The notes: generated by a model not told the origin, from the sequence alone. A stretch of DNA of 22,994 nt from a virus (IMGVR_UViG_3300025769_000900:1-22994), one strand, 5' to 3'; counted from the stretch's first letter, positions 7,830 to 15,353 are shown. Translations and numbers: made by a program.

Positions 7830-7837
7830 GTATTTAG
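7830..7837 (-). promoter_or_regulatory. Late-promoter-like box CTAAATAC, leftward
   Basis: GTATTTAG on the plus strand is CTAAATAC read leftward, 20 bases before the gp48 ATG, with the gp48 ribosome site (AGGAG) just downstream. It mirrors the rightward box at 7812-7819. The two serve the two halves of the virion gene block from a 33-base gap. Confidence 0.65.
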
Positions 7838-7842
7838 TCGAC

Positions 7843-8289
7843 ATGACATACAAAGGTAAATATATTCCAAAGAACCCACAAAAATACAAGGGTGACCCAT
7901 CACAGGTTGTCTACCGTTCTTCGTGGGAACTTAAGTTTATGGTCTATTGTGATAAAAATGATAAAGTTGTAGAGTGGGGTAGTGAGGAAATAATCGTTCC
8001 CTACAGGTCGCCTTGGGACGGTAAAATGCACCGATACTTCCCAGACTTCTATATCAAGATAGAACAAACTACAGGTGGTGTCAAGAAGTTTCTTATCGAG
8101 GTCAAACCTAAACATCAGTGTAAAGAACCTATCAAAACACCAAAAAAACGCACACGCAAATGGTACAATGAAGTAAAGACTTGGGGTATCAATCAAGCTA
8201 AATGGAAATCTGCAATAGACTGGTGTCAGAACAGAGGTATGGAATTTAAGATACTTACTGAAGACCATCTCAATCCGAAGTATAAATAG
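7843..8289 (+). CDS. 4: Head completion protein gp4 (nuclease-fold)
   Basis: Protein of 148 residues closely following T4 gp4 (about 150): YKGKYIPKNPQKYKGDP at the start, then YRSSWELKFM, WGSEEIIVPY, RYFPDFYIK, LIEVKPK, and WKSAIDWC..RGMEFKILTED at the end. The series E...D/F-Y-I...E-V-K is the PD-(D/E)xK-type nuclease core: Glu in the ELKF helix, Asp in PDFY, and EVK. gp4 is needed to finish DNA-filled heads before tails join. It is the first gene on the rightward late transcript. Confidence 0.9.
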   Translation: MTYKGKYIPKNPQKYKGDPSQVVYRSSWELKFMVYCDKNDKVVEWGSEEIIVPYRSPWDGKMHRYFPDFYIKIEQTTGGVKKFLIEVKPKHQCKEPIKTPKKRTRKWYNEVKTWGINQAKWKSAIDWCQNRGMEFKILTEDHLNPKYK

Positions 8290-8293
8290 TATT

Positions 8294-8719
8294 ATGTACG
8301 AATACAGATGTAAAATAGTCAAGGTAATTGACGGTGATACAGTTGATGTAGATATCGACTTAGGGTTCGGTGTGTGGTTACACAAAGAACGTGTTAGGTT
8401 ATATGGTATAGATACACCAGAAAGTAGAACCAGAGATTTAGAAGAAAAGAAGTATGGTATGATGGCCAAAAAATTAGTTCTAACTTTAATGCCTATTGGT
8501 TCTATGCAGACACTTATTACAGAAAAAGATAAGACAGGTAAATTTGGAAGGGTACTTGGTAAGTTTAAAGTACACGAACCACACCTTGATAGAATGGTAA
8601 TACTTAATGAATTTATGGTTGACAATCACTACGCAGTAGAGTATCATGGTCAATCTAAGTATGATATAGACGAAATACACATGGAAAATAGAAAGAAATT
8701 AGATGGCCGTTCCAAGTAA
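8294..8719 (+). CDS. Staphylococcal-nuclease-domain (thermonuclease-like) protein
   Basis: Protein of 141 residues made of one SNase OB-fold domain. The motifs are VIDGDTVDVDID (calcium-binding loop), VRLYGIDTPES carrying Arg35, Asp40, Thr41 and Glu43, and GKFGRVLGK with Arg86. These fall at nearly the same positions as the catalytic residues of staphylococcal nuclease, so an active Ca-dependent DNase/RNase is likely. No signal peptide is visible, so it would act in the host cytoplasm, perhaps in host DNA breakdown or DNA repair/packaging. Its end overlaps the next gene by 17 bases. The TATAAATAG just before it is formed by the gp4 stop region. Confidence 0.9.
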   Translation: MYEYRCKIVKVIDGDTVDVDIDLGFGVWLHKERVRLYGIDTPESRTRDLEEKKYGMMAKKLVLTLMPIGSMQTLITEKDKTGKFGRVLGKFKVHEPHLDRMVILNEFMVDNHYAVEYHGQSKYDIDEIHMENRKKLDGRSK

Positions 8720-9263
8720 ATACATTAAAAGTGTAGTAGATGCAGCTAAAGGTAGACCAAAGTCCACTGATTGGTATAGAGATAAAATCAAAGAATTTGG
8801 TAAGCCTGGTGCGTTAGATTTAATCAGAGATGGTAAACAAGCAACAAGACCTTTCTTTGGTCGATTGAATATGTTTTTCTATGACCCAAAGTTAAAAAAG
8901 AAATTACCATATTACGATAGGTTTCCACTAGTGTTGCCATTAGAGAATTATAATGATGGGTTCTTAGGAATTAATCTACACTATCTACCAATACCATTAA
9001 GAATGAAACTACTAGATAGATTAGTAGACTTTAGTAACAACACAAAGTTTGATGAGTCTACAAGATTAAATGTAAATTATCAAAACTTAAAAAGAGTAAG
9101 ACTTATCAGACCAACAATAAAAAGATATCTTGCTGGTAAAGTTAAATCAAGATTTCGTAGAGTAGATGCAGATGAGTTTACAGTTGCAACATTATTACCA
9201 GTTCAAAGATTCTCTAAAGCCACTGCATCAGAGGTTTGGAAAGATTCAAGGAAGATGATTTAA
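8703..9263 (+). CDS. Probable DNA end protector (gp2-like)
   Basis: Protein of 186 residues, basic overall. The middle reads FFYDPKLKKKLPYYDRFPLVLPLE with DGFLGINLHYLPIPLRMKLLD, a stretch I associate with T4-like gp2 or DNA-end protectors. Those bind packaged DNA ends and guard them from RecBCD. The position beside gp4 (gp2 and gp4 are neighbours in T4) supports this, but the family memory is not firm. The N-terminus has Lys/Arg clusters (SVVDAAKGRPKST). It overlaps both neighbours slightly (TAATG with the next gene). Confidence 0.5.
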   Translation: MAVPSKYIKSVVDAAKGRPKSTDWYRDKIKEFGKPGALDLIRDGKQATRPFFGRLNMFFYDPKLKKKLPYYDRFPLVLPLENYNDGFLGINLHYLPIPLRMKLLDRLVDFSNNTKFDESTRLNVNYQNLKRVRLIRPTIKRYLAGKVKSRFRRVDADEFTVATLLPVQRFSKATASEVWKDSRKMI

Positions 9264-9997
9264 TGCCCAAATTTAATTTAGGAAGAGTTTTACAGGGAAC
9301 TGCATACGGTGTTCTAAACGAGATACTCGCAGAGTTTCGTTCTGATGATGGTTATGCATTACCCTCAAGGTATGAAGTTGTAATACTACCACCACAAGGA
9401 ACTAGAGGTAAACCTCAAGGTGCATTAAATAATATATTTGCAAAAGTTATGCAAGAGAATACTGGTGAAGGAACAACAAGAAAAACTGGACTGCAATGTG
9501 AGTCCATAGAGTTTCCTGGCCGTAACCTTGACACTGCACCAGATACAAACATATACGGCCCAACAAGAGAAATAGTGCAAGGTTATTCTTATGCAGAAAT
9601 AACTGGTGTGTTCAGATGCTCATCTGATATGAGAGAAAAATCATTCTTTGAAACTTGGCAAAGACTTGCATACAATCCACAAACTTGGTCAATGGGTTAT
9701 TATGATGATTACAGTGGTGCGTTAGAAATACATCAATTAGACCAAAAAGATAGAAGAAGATACGGAGTACAATTAATAGAATGCTTTCCAAAAACAATAG
9801 CTGCACAATCATTATCTGCACAACAAGCAACAGATGTACAAAAGATAAGTGTAACTTTTAGTTATAGATATTGGAAAAGTTTAACAGATGAGGCAGACCT
9901 ACCAAAACCTTTGCGTGATAGAATTGAAGAGGTTGTGGTAAACAGTGCAGAGAGGCAAATAAGAGCTGCAATACCGAGAGTGTTGTCTAGATTATAA
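9263..9997 (+). CDS. 54: Baseplate tail-tube initiator (gp54-like)
   Basis: Protein of 244 residues starting MPKFNLGRVL. I prefer this ATG at 9263, which overlaps the previous stop (TAATG) and has AAGGAAG 8 bases upstream, over a TTG at 9236. The middle shows the tail-tube fold pattern: LQCESIEFPGRNL near residue 85, then YAEITGVFRCSSDMREKSFFETW and RRYGVQLIECFPKTI, ending in a YRYW beta strand. gp54 is a tube-like protein that nucleates gp19 polymerisation on the baseplate. T4 gp54 has about 320 residues, so this is shorter. A gp19-like tube protein is less likely because of the length. Confidence 0.7.
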   Translation: MPKFNLGRVLQGTAYGVLNEILAEFRSDDGYALPSRYEVVILPPQGTRGKPQGALNNIFAKVMQENTGEGTTRKTGLQCESIEFPGRNLDTAPDTNIYGPTREIVQGYSYAEITGVFRCSSDMREKSFFETWQRLAYNPQTWSMGYYDDYSGALEIHQLDQKDRRRYGVQLIECFPKTIAAQSLSAQQATDVQKISVTFSYRYWKSLTDEADLPKPLRDRIEEVVVNSAERQIRAAIPRVLSRL

Positions 9998-10010
9998 AGG
10001 ATAATTTATC

Positions 10011-10718
10011 ATGGCTTTACCAAAGTTAAATACACCAACCTATGAGTTGGTGTTACCGTCTACCAACGAAAAAATAAAGTTTAGACCTTTTCTTGTAAAA
10101 GAACAAAAGGTATTACTAATTGCACAAGAATCTAATGATGACGAACAAGTTGCAAATGCAATGGGGCATTTAGTTAAAGAATGCACCTTTGGAAAAGTTA
10201 ATCCAGATACAGCACCAATGTTTGATATTGAATATTTGTTCTTAAGAATTAGAGGTAAGGCTGTTGGTGAAACGGTAGAATTAAATATAACTTGTCCAGA
10301 TGATGAAAAAACAAAAGTAAGAACAAAAGTTAATCTAGATGAGATTAATGTTCAAATGACAGCTGAACATACAAATGAAATAAAATTATCTGACAGTATA
10401 AAAATGTTTCTACGATATCCACTCTTAAGTGATATGAAAGGTGTAATAGGTGATGTTGGTGATATAGAAAGAGTTTTTGCAATTCTTAAAAAATGTATTA
10501 ATGAAATACATCATGGAGATAAAATTTACAATAGAGTAGACATAACAGATAAGGAACTTGAAGAGTTTATTGACTCTATGACAAATGACCAACTACAAAC
10601 AGTGATGGATTTCTTTGATACTATGCCTAAACTTCGTCACGCAGTTAAAGTTACGAATCCTAAAACTAAGGTAAAATCAGAGGTTGTGGTGGAGGGCCTC
10701 CAAAGTTTTTTAGGATAG
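10011..10718 (+). CDS. 26: Baseplate hub assembly protein gp26
   Basis: Protein of 235 residues. The N-terminal motif LPSTNEKIKFRPFLVKEQKVLLIAQE is diagnostic of the T4 gp26 baseplate hub family (T4 gp26 about 208 residues). The rest is alternating alpha/beta with RIRGKAVGETVELNITCP. In T4 gp26 works with gp51 in assembling the hub. A ribosome site (AAAGGA) lies before the ATG. The final codons lie on a T6A run where a -1 frameshift would join this protein to the following ORF. Confidence 0.85.
   Translation: MALPKLNTPTYELVLPSTNEKIKFRPFLVKEQKVLLIAQESNDDEQVANAMGHLVKECTFGKVNPDTAPMFDIEYLFLRIRGKAVGETVELNITCPDDEKTKVRTKVNLDEINVQMTAEHTNEIKLSDSIKMFLRYPLLSDMKGVIGDVGDIERVFAILKKCINEIHHGDKIYNRVDITDKELEEFIDSMTNDQLQTVMDFFDTMPKLRHAVKVTNPKTKVKSEVVVEGLQSFLG
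10706..10712 (+). promoter_or_regulatory. Candidate -1 ribosomal frameshift site T TTT TTA
   Basis: At the end of gp26 the zero-frame codons are TTT TTA, preceded by T, which forms the ideal X XXY YYZ slippery heptamer. A -1 slip avoids the TAG at 10716 and enters the 62-codon ORF downstream, which has no normal start of its own. Confidence 0.6.
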
Positions 10719-10900
10719 CACTTGCTCACGATAGTTTATTTAATTACTATAAAACTAACTTTTCGTTGATGCAACACCATAAATATAGTTTGACAGAACT
10801 AGAAGATATGATGCCTTGGGAAAGAGAAATATATGTGAATCTTTTAATGCAATTTATTGAGGAAGAGAATGAAAGAGTAAAAAAAGAAAATAAAGGATAG
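10712..10900 (+). CDS. gp51-like baseplate hub assembly ORF, probably made by -1 frameshift
   Basis: An open frame of 62 codons after the slippery site gives RIALAHDSLFNYYKTNFSLM, then QHHKYSLTELEDMMPWER, then a helical EIYVNLLMQFIEEENERVKK tail. The pattern recalls gp51 and tail assembly chaperone C-termini. No ATG, GTG or TTG with a ribosome site precedes the conserved YYKTNFSLMQHH part; only an internal TTG-ATG (ATG at 10769) exists, without Shine-Dalgarno. The simplest reading is a fused 296-residue gp26-gp51 product from a -1 slip at 10706-10712. A short independent protein of 43 residues from ATG 10769 is the alternative. Confidence 0.65.
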   Translation, partial: RIALAHDSLFNYYKTNFSLMQHHKYSLTELEDMMPWEREIYVNLLMQFIEEENERVKKENKG

Positions 10901-10904
10901 TCAC

Positions 10905-11246
10905 ATGGTTGACAAGATTACCAAAACAGTTGATGATGAGGTTGCGAAAAAAGACTTAAATGGTGATGGACACATCTCACAAGAAGAGATGGAGATGGAT
11001 TTGGAATTTAAAAGAAAAGAACTAGAAGATGCAGATGCTCGTAGAGATGCAATGCGTAAGATGGCTTGGTTCTCTTTACTTGGTATGTTACTATACCCAT
11101 TCGCAGTGGTACTTGCAAATCTCATTGGACTAGAACAGGCAGGAAAGATACTTGGTGATATGGCCGCAACATACTTTGTTTCAGTTGCAGCTATTGTTAT
11201 GGGTTTCTTTGGTGCAAACGCATATTCAGATAAGAAGAAGAAATAA
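10905..11246 (+). CDS. EF-hand protein with two membrane segments
   Basis: Protein of 113 residues. Near the N-terminus is one canonical EF-hand loop, DLNGDGHISQEE (about residues 17-28), suited to Ca2+ binding. A charged helix rich in Glu/Asp/Lys/Arg follows (about 30-50). Two hydrophobic segments come next (about 53-72, FSLLGMLLYPFAVVLANLIG, and about 86-105, ATYFVSVAAIVMGFFGANAY), and the protein ends in KKKK. Located between gp51-like and gp29-like genes, but membrane spans are odd for a virion protein; a holin-like or membrane regulatory role is possible. Similar proteins occur in marine myoviruses as far as I recall. An AAAGGA site precedes the ATG. Confidence 0.75.
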   Translation: MVDKITKTVDDEVAKKDLNGDGHISQEEMEMDLEFKRKELEDADARRDAMRKMAWFSLLGMLLYPFAVVLANLIGLEQAGKILGDMAATYFVSVAAIVMGFFGANAYSDKKKK

Positions 11247-12886
11247 TGGCTGAAATATCTGATTTACTTACAGAAATGAAACAACAAGGAGCATCTCGAA
11301 GAGAAGAGATGCAAGTTCTTAAAGCAAGTAGAGAAGAATTAAATAATCTTAAACAAGAAATTGAAAAACAAGGTGGTGATGCAGAGAAGAATAAAGAGTA
11401 TAGTAAACAACAACTAGCTTTAGATAAAAAAGAATTTCAATTAAGTTTAAAAACAATGTCACCTTCTGCAAAGAAGGAAACATTAAAAGACCAAGCAAAA
11501 AAAGATGCAAGACAATTAACTGTCCTACAAAGAATCAATCAAGGTATTATGGGATTTGGTTCTAGTTTAGCAGATAAAGGTAAAGCAGCTGTTGGTGGTA
11601 TATTTGGTTTTCTTAAAAAGGCTGCAGTGATTGCTCTTTTATTCTTACTACCAAAAATACTTAATAGTCAGTTTGCAAAAGATACAGTAAAATTTTTAGA
11701 AGAAAAAATACCTATCGTATTTTCAAATTTAAAATCTTTTTTTGGAAGAATTGTAAAGGGTTTTGGCCCATTAATAGATTTTGCTAAAGACCGAAGTTTT
11801 GAAAACTTTAAAGCATTGTTTAACGCAGACACAGGTATTGCAGCTGGGTTTGCACTTCTAACTGCATCACTTTTAGTTTTTGGGCCTGCAAGAATTTTAA
11901 AAAGTAGTCTTGGTTTAGCAATTAAAGCATTTACATTAGGTCTTAAAGGAGTTGGTAAGGGTTTATCAAAACTAGGAGGTGGTGGTAAAACTTTTGTTGA
12001 TAAACAAGGAAGAACAAGAGATAAAAAAACTAAGGCATTTAGTAAAGCACCTTCTTTTGGTAAAACTTTACTCAGAGGTGCTGTTAGGTTTGGTGGTATA
12101 ACTGCAGCTGCAATGACAATATATGATGGTGTAAGAGCTGGTATGGAGGAAGCAGGAAAAGAAACTGCAACTGCTGGTTCTATTGCAAGAGAAAGTATTT
12201 CTGGTGCTATATCAGGAATTACATTTGGATTACTTGAACAAGAAACTATTTCTAAATTTATGACAAATATTGGTGATAAAACAATAGAGGGTTTTAATTT
12301 TGTTAAAGATGGTTTTACTACTGGGATAGAAACTATTAAGAATGTAGAGATACCAACAATGGAGGAAGTGGGAGCTTCTATAACAGAAACAGGACTTAAA
12401 ATTAAAGATGGTTTTGGTAAAGTCAGAGATAAATTGACAGAATCAAAAGATATGTTGGTAAATAGTTTTGAAGAAGTTACAGGAATAGAGTTACCAAAGT
12501 TTGATGATGTCACTGAAAAACTAAAAAAGTTTGGTGATAATTTAAAAGAAAGAGTATTATCATTCATACCATCAAAGGAAAGCATACTAAGTTTTGGTGG
12601 TAAGATTAAAGATTTTGTTGCAGATAAATTTAAAGGTTCAGAAAACCAACAAGAAAAAATTAAACAAGCTGTTGATGAGGCACTTAAACTTCATTTTGAA
12701 ACTGACCATGTTGCAGAAAAGATACAAGAAAATGCAATGAATAAAGATAAAGTATCTGCTGAGGGTTCATCACCAATGCTTGTTAGTAATAATTCAAGTA
12801 GTAGTAACACGAATAATTATGCTAGTTATAATACTCGTGTTACTTCCACTGATACTTCAACTCAAAATATAGTTAATCAAAATTAA
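11246..12886 (+). CDS. 29: Tail-length tape-measure/hub protein (gp29-like)
   Basis: Protein of 546 residues, close to T4 gp29 (about 590). The N-terminal ~110 residues are charged and coiled-coil-like. Hydrophobic stretches follow (about 127-140 AAVIALLFLLPKIL, and about 197-217), with Gly/Lys-rich segments between. A long helical region full of repeats such as TIEGFNFVKDGF and EEVGASITETGLKIKDGF extends to about 500, and a Ser/Asn/Thr-rich tail ends the protein. This mix of hydrophobic patches and long helices is typical of tape-measure proteins. Position after gp26/gp51 fits T4 order. The ATG overlaps the preceding TAA. Confidence 0.7.
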   Translation: MAEISDLLTEMKQQGASRREEMQVLKASREELNNLKQEIEKQGGDAEKNKEYSKQQLALDKKEFQLSLKTMSPSAKKETLKDQAKKDARQLTVLQRINQGIMGFGSSLADKGKAAVGGIFGFLKKAAVIALLFLLPKILNSQFAKDTVKFLEEKIPIVFSNLKSFFGRIVKGFGPLIDFAKDRSFENFKALFNADTGIAAGFALLTASLLVFGPARILKSSLGLAIKAFTLGLKGVGKGLSKLGGGGKTFVDKQGRTRDKKTKAFSKAPSFGKTLLRGAVRFGGITAAAMTIYDGVRAGMEEAGKETATAGSIARESISGAISGITFGLLEQETISKFMTNIGDKTIEGFNFVKDGFTTGIETIKNVEIPTMEEVGASITETGLKIKDGFGKVRDKLTESKDMLVNSFEEVTGIELPKFDDVTEKLKKFGDNLKERVLSFIPSKESILSFGGKIKDFVADKFKGSENQQEKIKQAVDEALKLHFETDHVAEKIQENAMNKDKVSAEGSSPMLVSNNSSSSNTNNYASYNTRVTSTDTSTQNIVNQN

Positions 12887-13755
12887 CCATTCGCAAGTTT
12901 ATTGAAGTAGTCCATAGTGTCTTCTTCTTCTTTAACTACATTCTCAACAGGTTTCGTATCTACCTTTGGTGCAACAACGGCATCATCAACAACTGTTTGA
13001 TTACTTACCACTTGTTTACCAGATAGTACTGTGTCCAGTCTTGTCTTAAGTTCTTCATACGATTTGAAGTTACTTGGTGCAGTGAAGTCTGCCAGTGAAT
13101 ACTGTTCTTTCCAAATTCTTTCAATCGCACTATCGTCATCTAGAATTGCAGATGGAGCTTCAAACTCTGACTTATCATAGTTCCAATAACCATCAACTTT
13201 TCTAATCTTCAACTTAAAGTTTGCACCCTTCCAAAAATCAAAAGGATTGATAGGTGATTCATCTTCGAACTCAGGTTGCATTGCAGCCATAAGTTTGTCA
13301 AATATCTTCTTACCATATCTAAACAAGAAAACTTTACCCTCATTATGTGGGTTCTTAGAGTCACTCACAACATAGATGTTTGAGTAATACTGTAACTTTC
13401 TCTTTTGTTTCCTTGCAATCTCCTTGTCACTTTCCACACCAGAGTTCCACAAAGAACTGTTGTACTCTGACACAGGGTCTTTTTGGTTCAAGGTTGTTAA
13501 TGAGTTCTCAATAAACCATTGACCAGTAGGCCCTTGAAATGCGTGACTCCATAATTTAGTCCAAGGCAAGTCTTCACCTTCGATTGCTGGTAGAAATCTA
13601 AGGACTGCGTAACCATTACCAGATACATCTAGTTCAGGTTTCCATAGTCTTTCATCTACATAGGACTTTTTTTCGGTTGGGTCTTTTTCGTCTTTCTTGA
13701 CTGCACTGAGTAGCTTGTCAAGATTATTAGTCGACTTTAATTTATCTAACGACAT
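12883..13755 (-). CDS. 32: Single-stranded DNA-binding protein gp32
   Basis: Protein of 290 residues (T4 gp32: 301). It has the basic N-terminal cooperativity region, the OB-fold core (YAVLRFLPA ... LWSHAFQGPTGQWFIEN ... IYVVSDSKNP ... KVFLFRYGKKIFDKL ... NPFDFWKGANFKLKI), and an acidic C-terminal tail (VVKEEEDTMDYFNKLANG) that recruits partners. The zinc ligands of T4 gp32 (His64, Cys77, Cys87, Cys90) are mostly absent: His71 remains, but the corresponding region reads NSLTTLNQKDPVSEY with no cysteine. It stabilises single strands in replication and recombination, next to gp59. AAGGAG precedes the ATG. Confidence 0.9.
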   Translation of the reverse strand: MSLDKLKSTNNLDKLLSAVKKDEKDPTEKKSYVDERLWKPELDVSGNGYAVLRFLPAIEGEDLPWTKLWSHAFQGPTGQWFIENSLTTLNQKDPVSEYNSSLWNSGVESDKEIARKQKRKLQYYSNIYVVSDSKNPHNEGKVFLFRYGKKIFDKLMAAMQPEFEDESPINPFDFWKGANFKLKIRKVDGYWNYDKSEFEAPSAILDDDSAIERIWKEQYSLADFTAPSNFKSYEELKTRLDTVLSGKQVVSNQTVVDDAVVAPKVDTKPVENVVKEEEDTMDYFNKLANG

Positions 13756-13770
13756 TATATTCTCCTTATG

Positions 13771-14568
13771 TTATCGTATGGTTTTGTATATTTCTTCGTA
13801 TGTTAAAAAATCTACATTCTTAAATTTTGTCCTCACCTTATCTAAAATAGTGTGGACAGGACTCACCCAGATAAATTCTACATCTTTAAACTCTCCGAAG
13901 ACAGTTCCTAGCTGCAAATTCCAGTTTACTGGATTGAACCCTTTCGCATATTCAGGAAGATAATTCTTACTTCCCTTATATATGTTATTTAGTGGACTGT
14001 CATAACTGGATAAATCAAATCCTAACATATAAACTTTTGTAGCACCCTCTTGACACGCAAGGTGCATTGCTGTTGCACCAGCACACCAATCACGAGGGTA
14101 CTCTATGTTCTTTATCTTATTGTTCTCTGTAACCCAAGTAATGTATAAACCTACATCTTTTTCTACTTTAAGTCTGAGGTCATTGTAATCTAAATCTGGG
14201 TTCTTGTCAAGTGCTTCTTTAATATTACTTTCAGCTGTCTGTGGGTCTTTACCTTGTATCACACAATCTGTTCTATCTGTTCTTAATGTTTCATGTATCA
14301 TGTGTGGTTCAAAGTTCATCTTCATTGTTTTCAACAACATCTCATCTACATTTGGTAATACACTCCAATCTGTAAAGTGACATACATTATTTTTTGCATA
14401 ACCAGAACATTCTATTTCTTGTTGCATTCCATAATCTATTGCTACTAAATTATCTACTTTCACATCACGATAGATTGCGTTACAACCCCAAGTCGTAAAG
14501 TTACCCATAAATTGTAGTGCTTCGAATTGATTTCTCGATTCACCATTACCAAAAATAATTACTTCCAT
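13771..14568 (-). CDS. Sialyltransferase/DUF115-like protein, paralogue B
   Basis: Protein of 265 residues, a paralogue of the upstream gene. It begins with VIIFGNGESR (about 4-12), a Rossmann-type nucleotide-sugar loop resembling the GNGPS motif of the CstII-type (GT42) sialyltransferases. TTWGCNAIYRD and LVAIDYG follow, as in GT42 proteins. A second motif, GATAMHLACQEGATKVYMLGFDL (about 164-185), resembles the Gly/Asp region of the same fold. Function is uncertain: glycosyltransferase or an inactive relative (DUF115). It is embedded in the replication block. Its ATG overlaps the end of the upstream paralogue (14559-14568). Confidence 0.6.
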   Translation of the reverse strand: MEVIIFGNGESRNQFEALQFMGNFTTWGCNAIYRDVKVDNLVAIDYGMQQEIECSGYAKNNVCHFTDWSVLPNVDEMLLKTMKMNFEPHMIHETLRTDRTDCVIQGKDPQTAESNIKEALDKNPDLDYNDLRLKVEKDVGLYITWVTENNKIKNIEYPRDWCAGATAMHLACQEGATKVYMLGFDLSSYDSPLNNIYKGSKNYLPEYAKGFNPVNWNLQLGTVFGEFKDVEFIWVSPVHTILDKVRTKFKNVDFLTYEEIYKTIR

Positions 14569-15353
14569 ATATCTAAATCCTTATAAGTTAAAAAAGTTAC
14601 ATTCTTACACACATCAAATTGGTCAACAAGTAGCTGTTCTTCTACAGACTTTGTTACCCAATAAAAATTTACCTTTGGGAACTTTTTAAATACTTTCTTG
14701 TTTTGTGTTTGCCAATTAATACAATCAAATCCATGAGGATTGTCTGCAAATTCTGGATATAAATGACTTAGTGGTTTGTCTGGAATGGATAAGTCAAATC
14801 CCATCATATATACATTCTCTGCACCTTGTTCACAGGCTATCCACATTGCAGTACCACCAGCATTACGACCTCTGAAACTTGTTATATCATTTACCATATC
14901 ATCTTGTAACCAAGTAATATAAAGACCAGCATCTCTCATAATCTTTGAACTATCCTTATACTTTTCTAAATCTGGGTCTGTCCATTTAAGTTTAGGTAGT
15001 TTACCTTTGATTACAACTCTGTCACTTCCATTTCTTTCATTCTCAAAGATGTATTCTTCTGGTACACCTTGTTTTAATAAATCAATTAGTTCTGAGCTGT
15101 TTGTTGAACTCTCTAGTAAGTCTATGTTCTCTTGTATATGCCAGTCTAGAAACCAACACTTGTTTTTAAATGCGTATCCAGATTTATATACTTCGTGTTG
15201 TCTTATATAATCCACACAAACTAGATTGTCTAATTGTACACCTTCACTGAATATACGATTACAACCCCAAGTTGTAGTGTCATTAAATTTTTTAGATAAA
15301 TCCCACTCTTTTCTAGATTCACCATTACCATATACGATTGCATTTTTACTCAT
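14559..15353 (-). CDS. Sialyltransferase/DUF115-like protein, paralogue A
   Basis: Protein of 264 residues. The motifs correspond to those of the downstream paralogue: AIVYGNGESR (5-14), TTWGCNRIFSEG (27-38), LDNLVCVDYI, and GGTAMWIACEQGAENVYMMG (166-185) followed by FDLS. The fold pattern, with a Gly-rich first strand, an N/C-N region after strand 2 and a late GhD strand, matches CstII-type sialyltransferases and DUF115 proteins. The pair probably arose by tandem duplication, with divergence in the middle (residues 80-135). Possible roles are modification of a phage or host surface sugar or of a nucleotide; none is proven. The start overlaps the end of the oxygenase gene (ATGAGTAA). Confidence 0.6.
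   Translation of the reverse strand: MSKNAIVYGNGESRKEWDLSKKFNDTTTWGCNRIFSEGVQLDNLVCVDYIRQHEVYKSGYAFKNKCWFLDWHIQENIDLLESSTNSSELIDLLKQGVPEEYIFENERNGSDRVVIKGKLPKLKWTDPDLEKYKDSSKIMRDAGLYITWLQDDMVNDITSFRGRNAGGTAMWIACEQGAENVYMMGFDLSIPDKPLSHLYPEFADNPHGFDCINWQTQNKKVFKKFPKVNFYWVTKSVEEQLLVDQFDVCKNVTFLTYKDLDIWK

Noticed and set aside
8281-8289. TATAAATAG resembling a T4 late promoter
   Set aside because: It consists of the last codons of gp4, and a start about 7 bases downstream would fall after the SNase ATG.
7900-8625. A 241-residue minus-strand frame
   Set aside because: Antisense to gp4 and the SNase gene, whose motifs are complete.
11668-12585. A 305-residue minus-strand frame
   Set aside because: It is antisense to the gp29-like gene; its Ser/Pro/Leu-rich composition is typical of the complement of an AT-rich coding gene.
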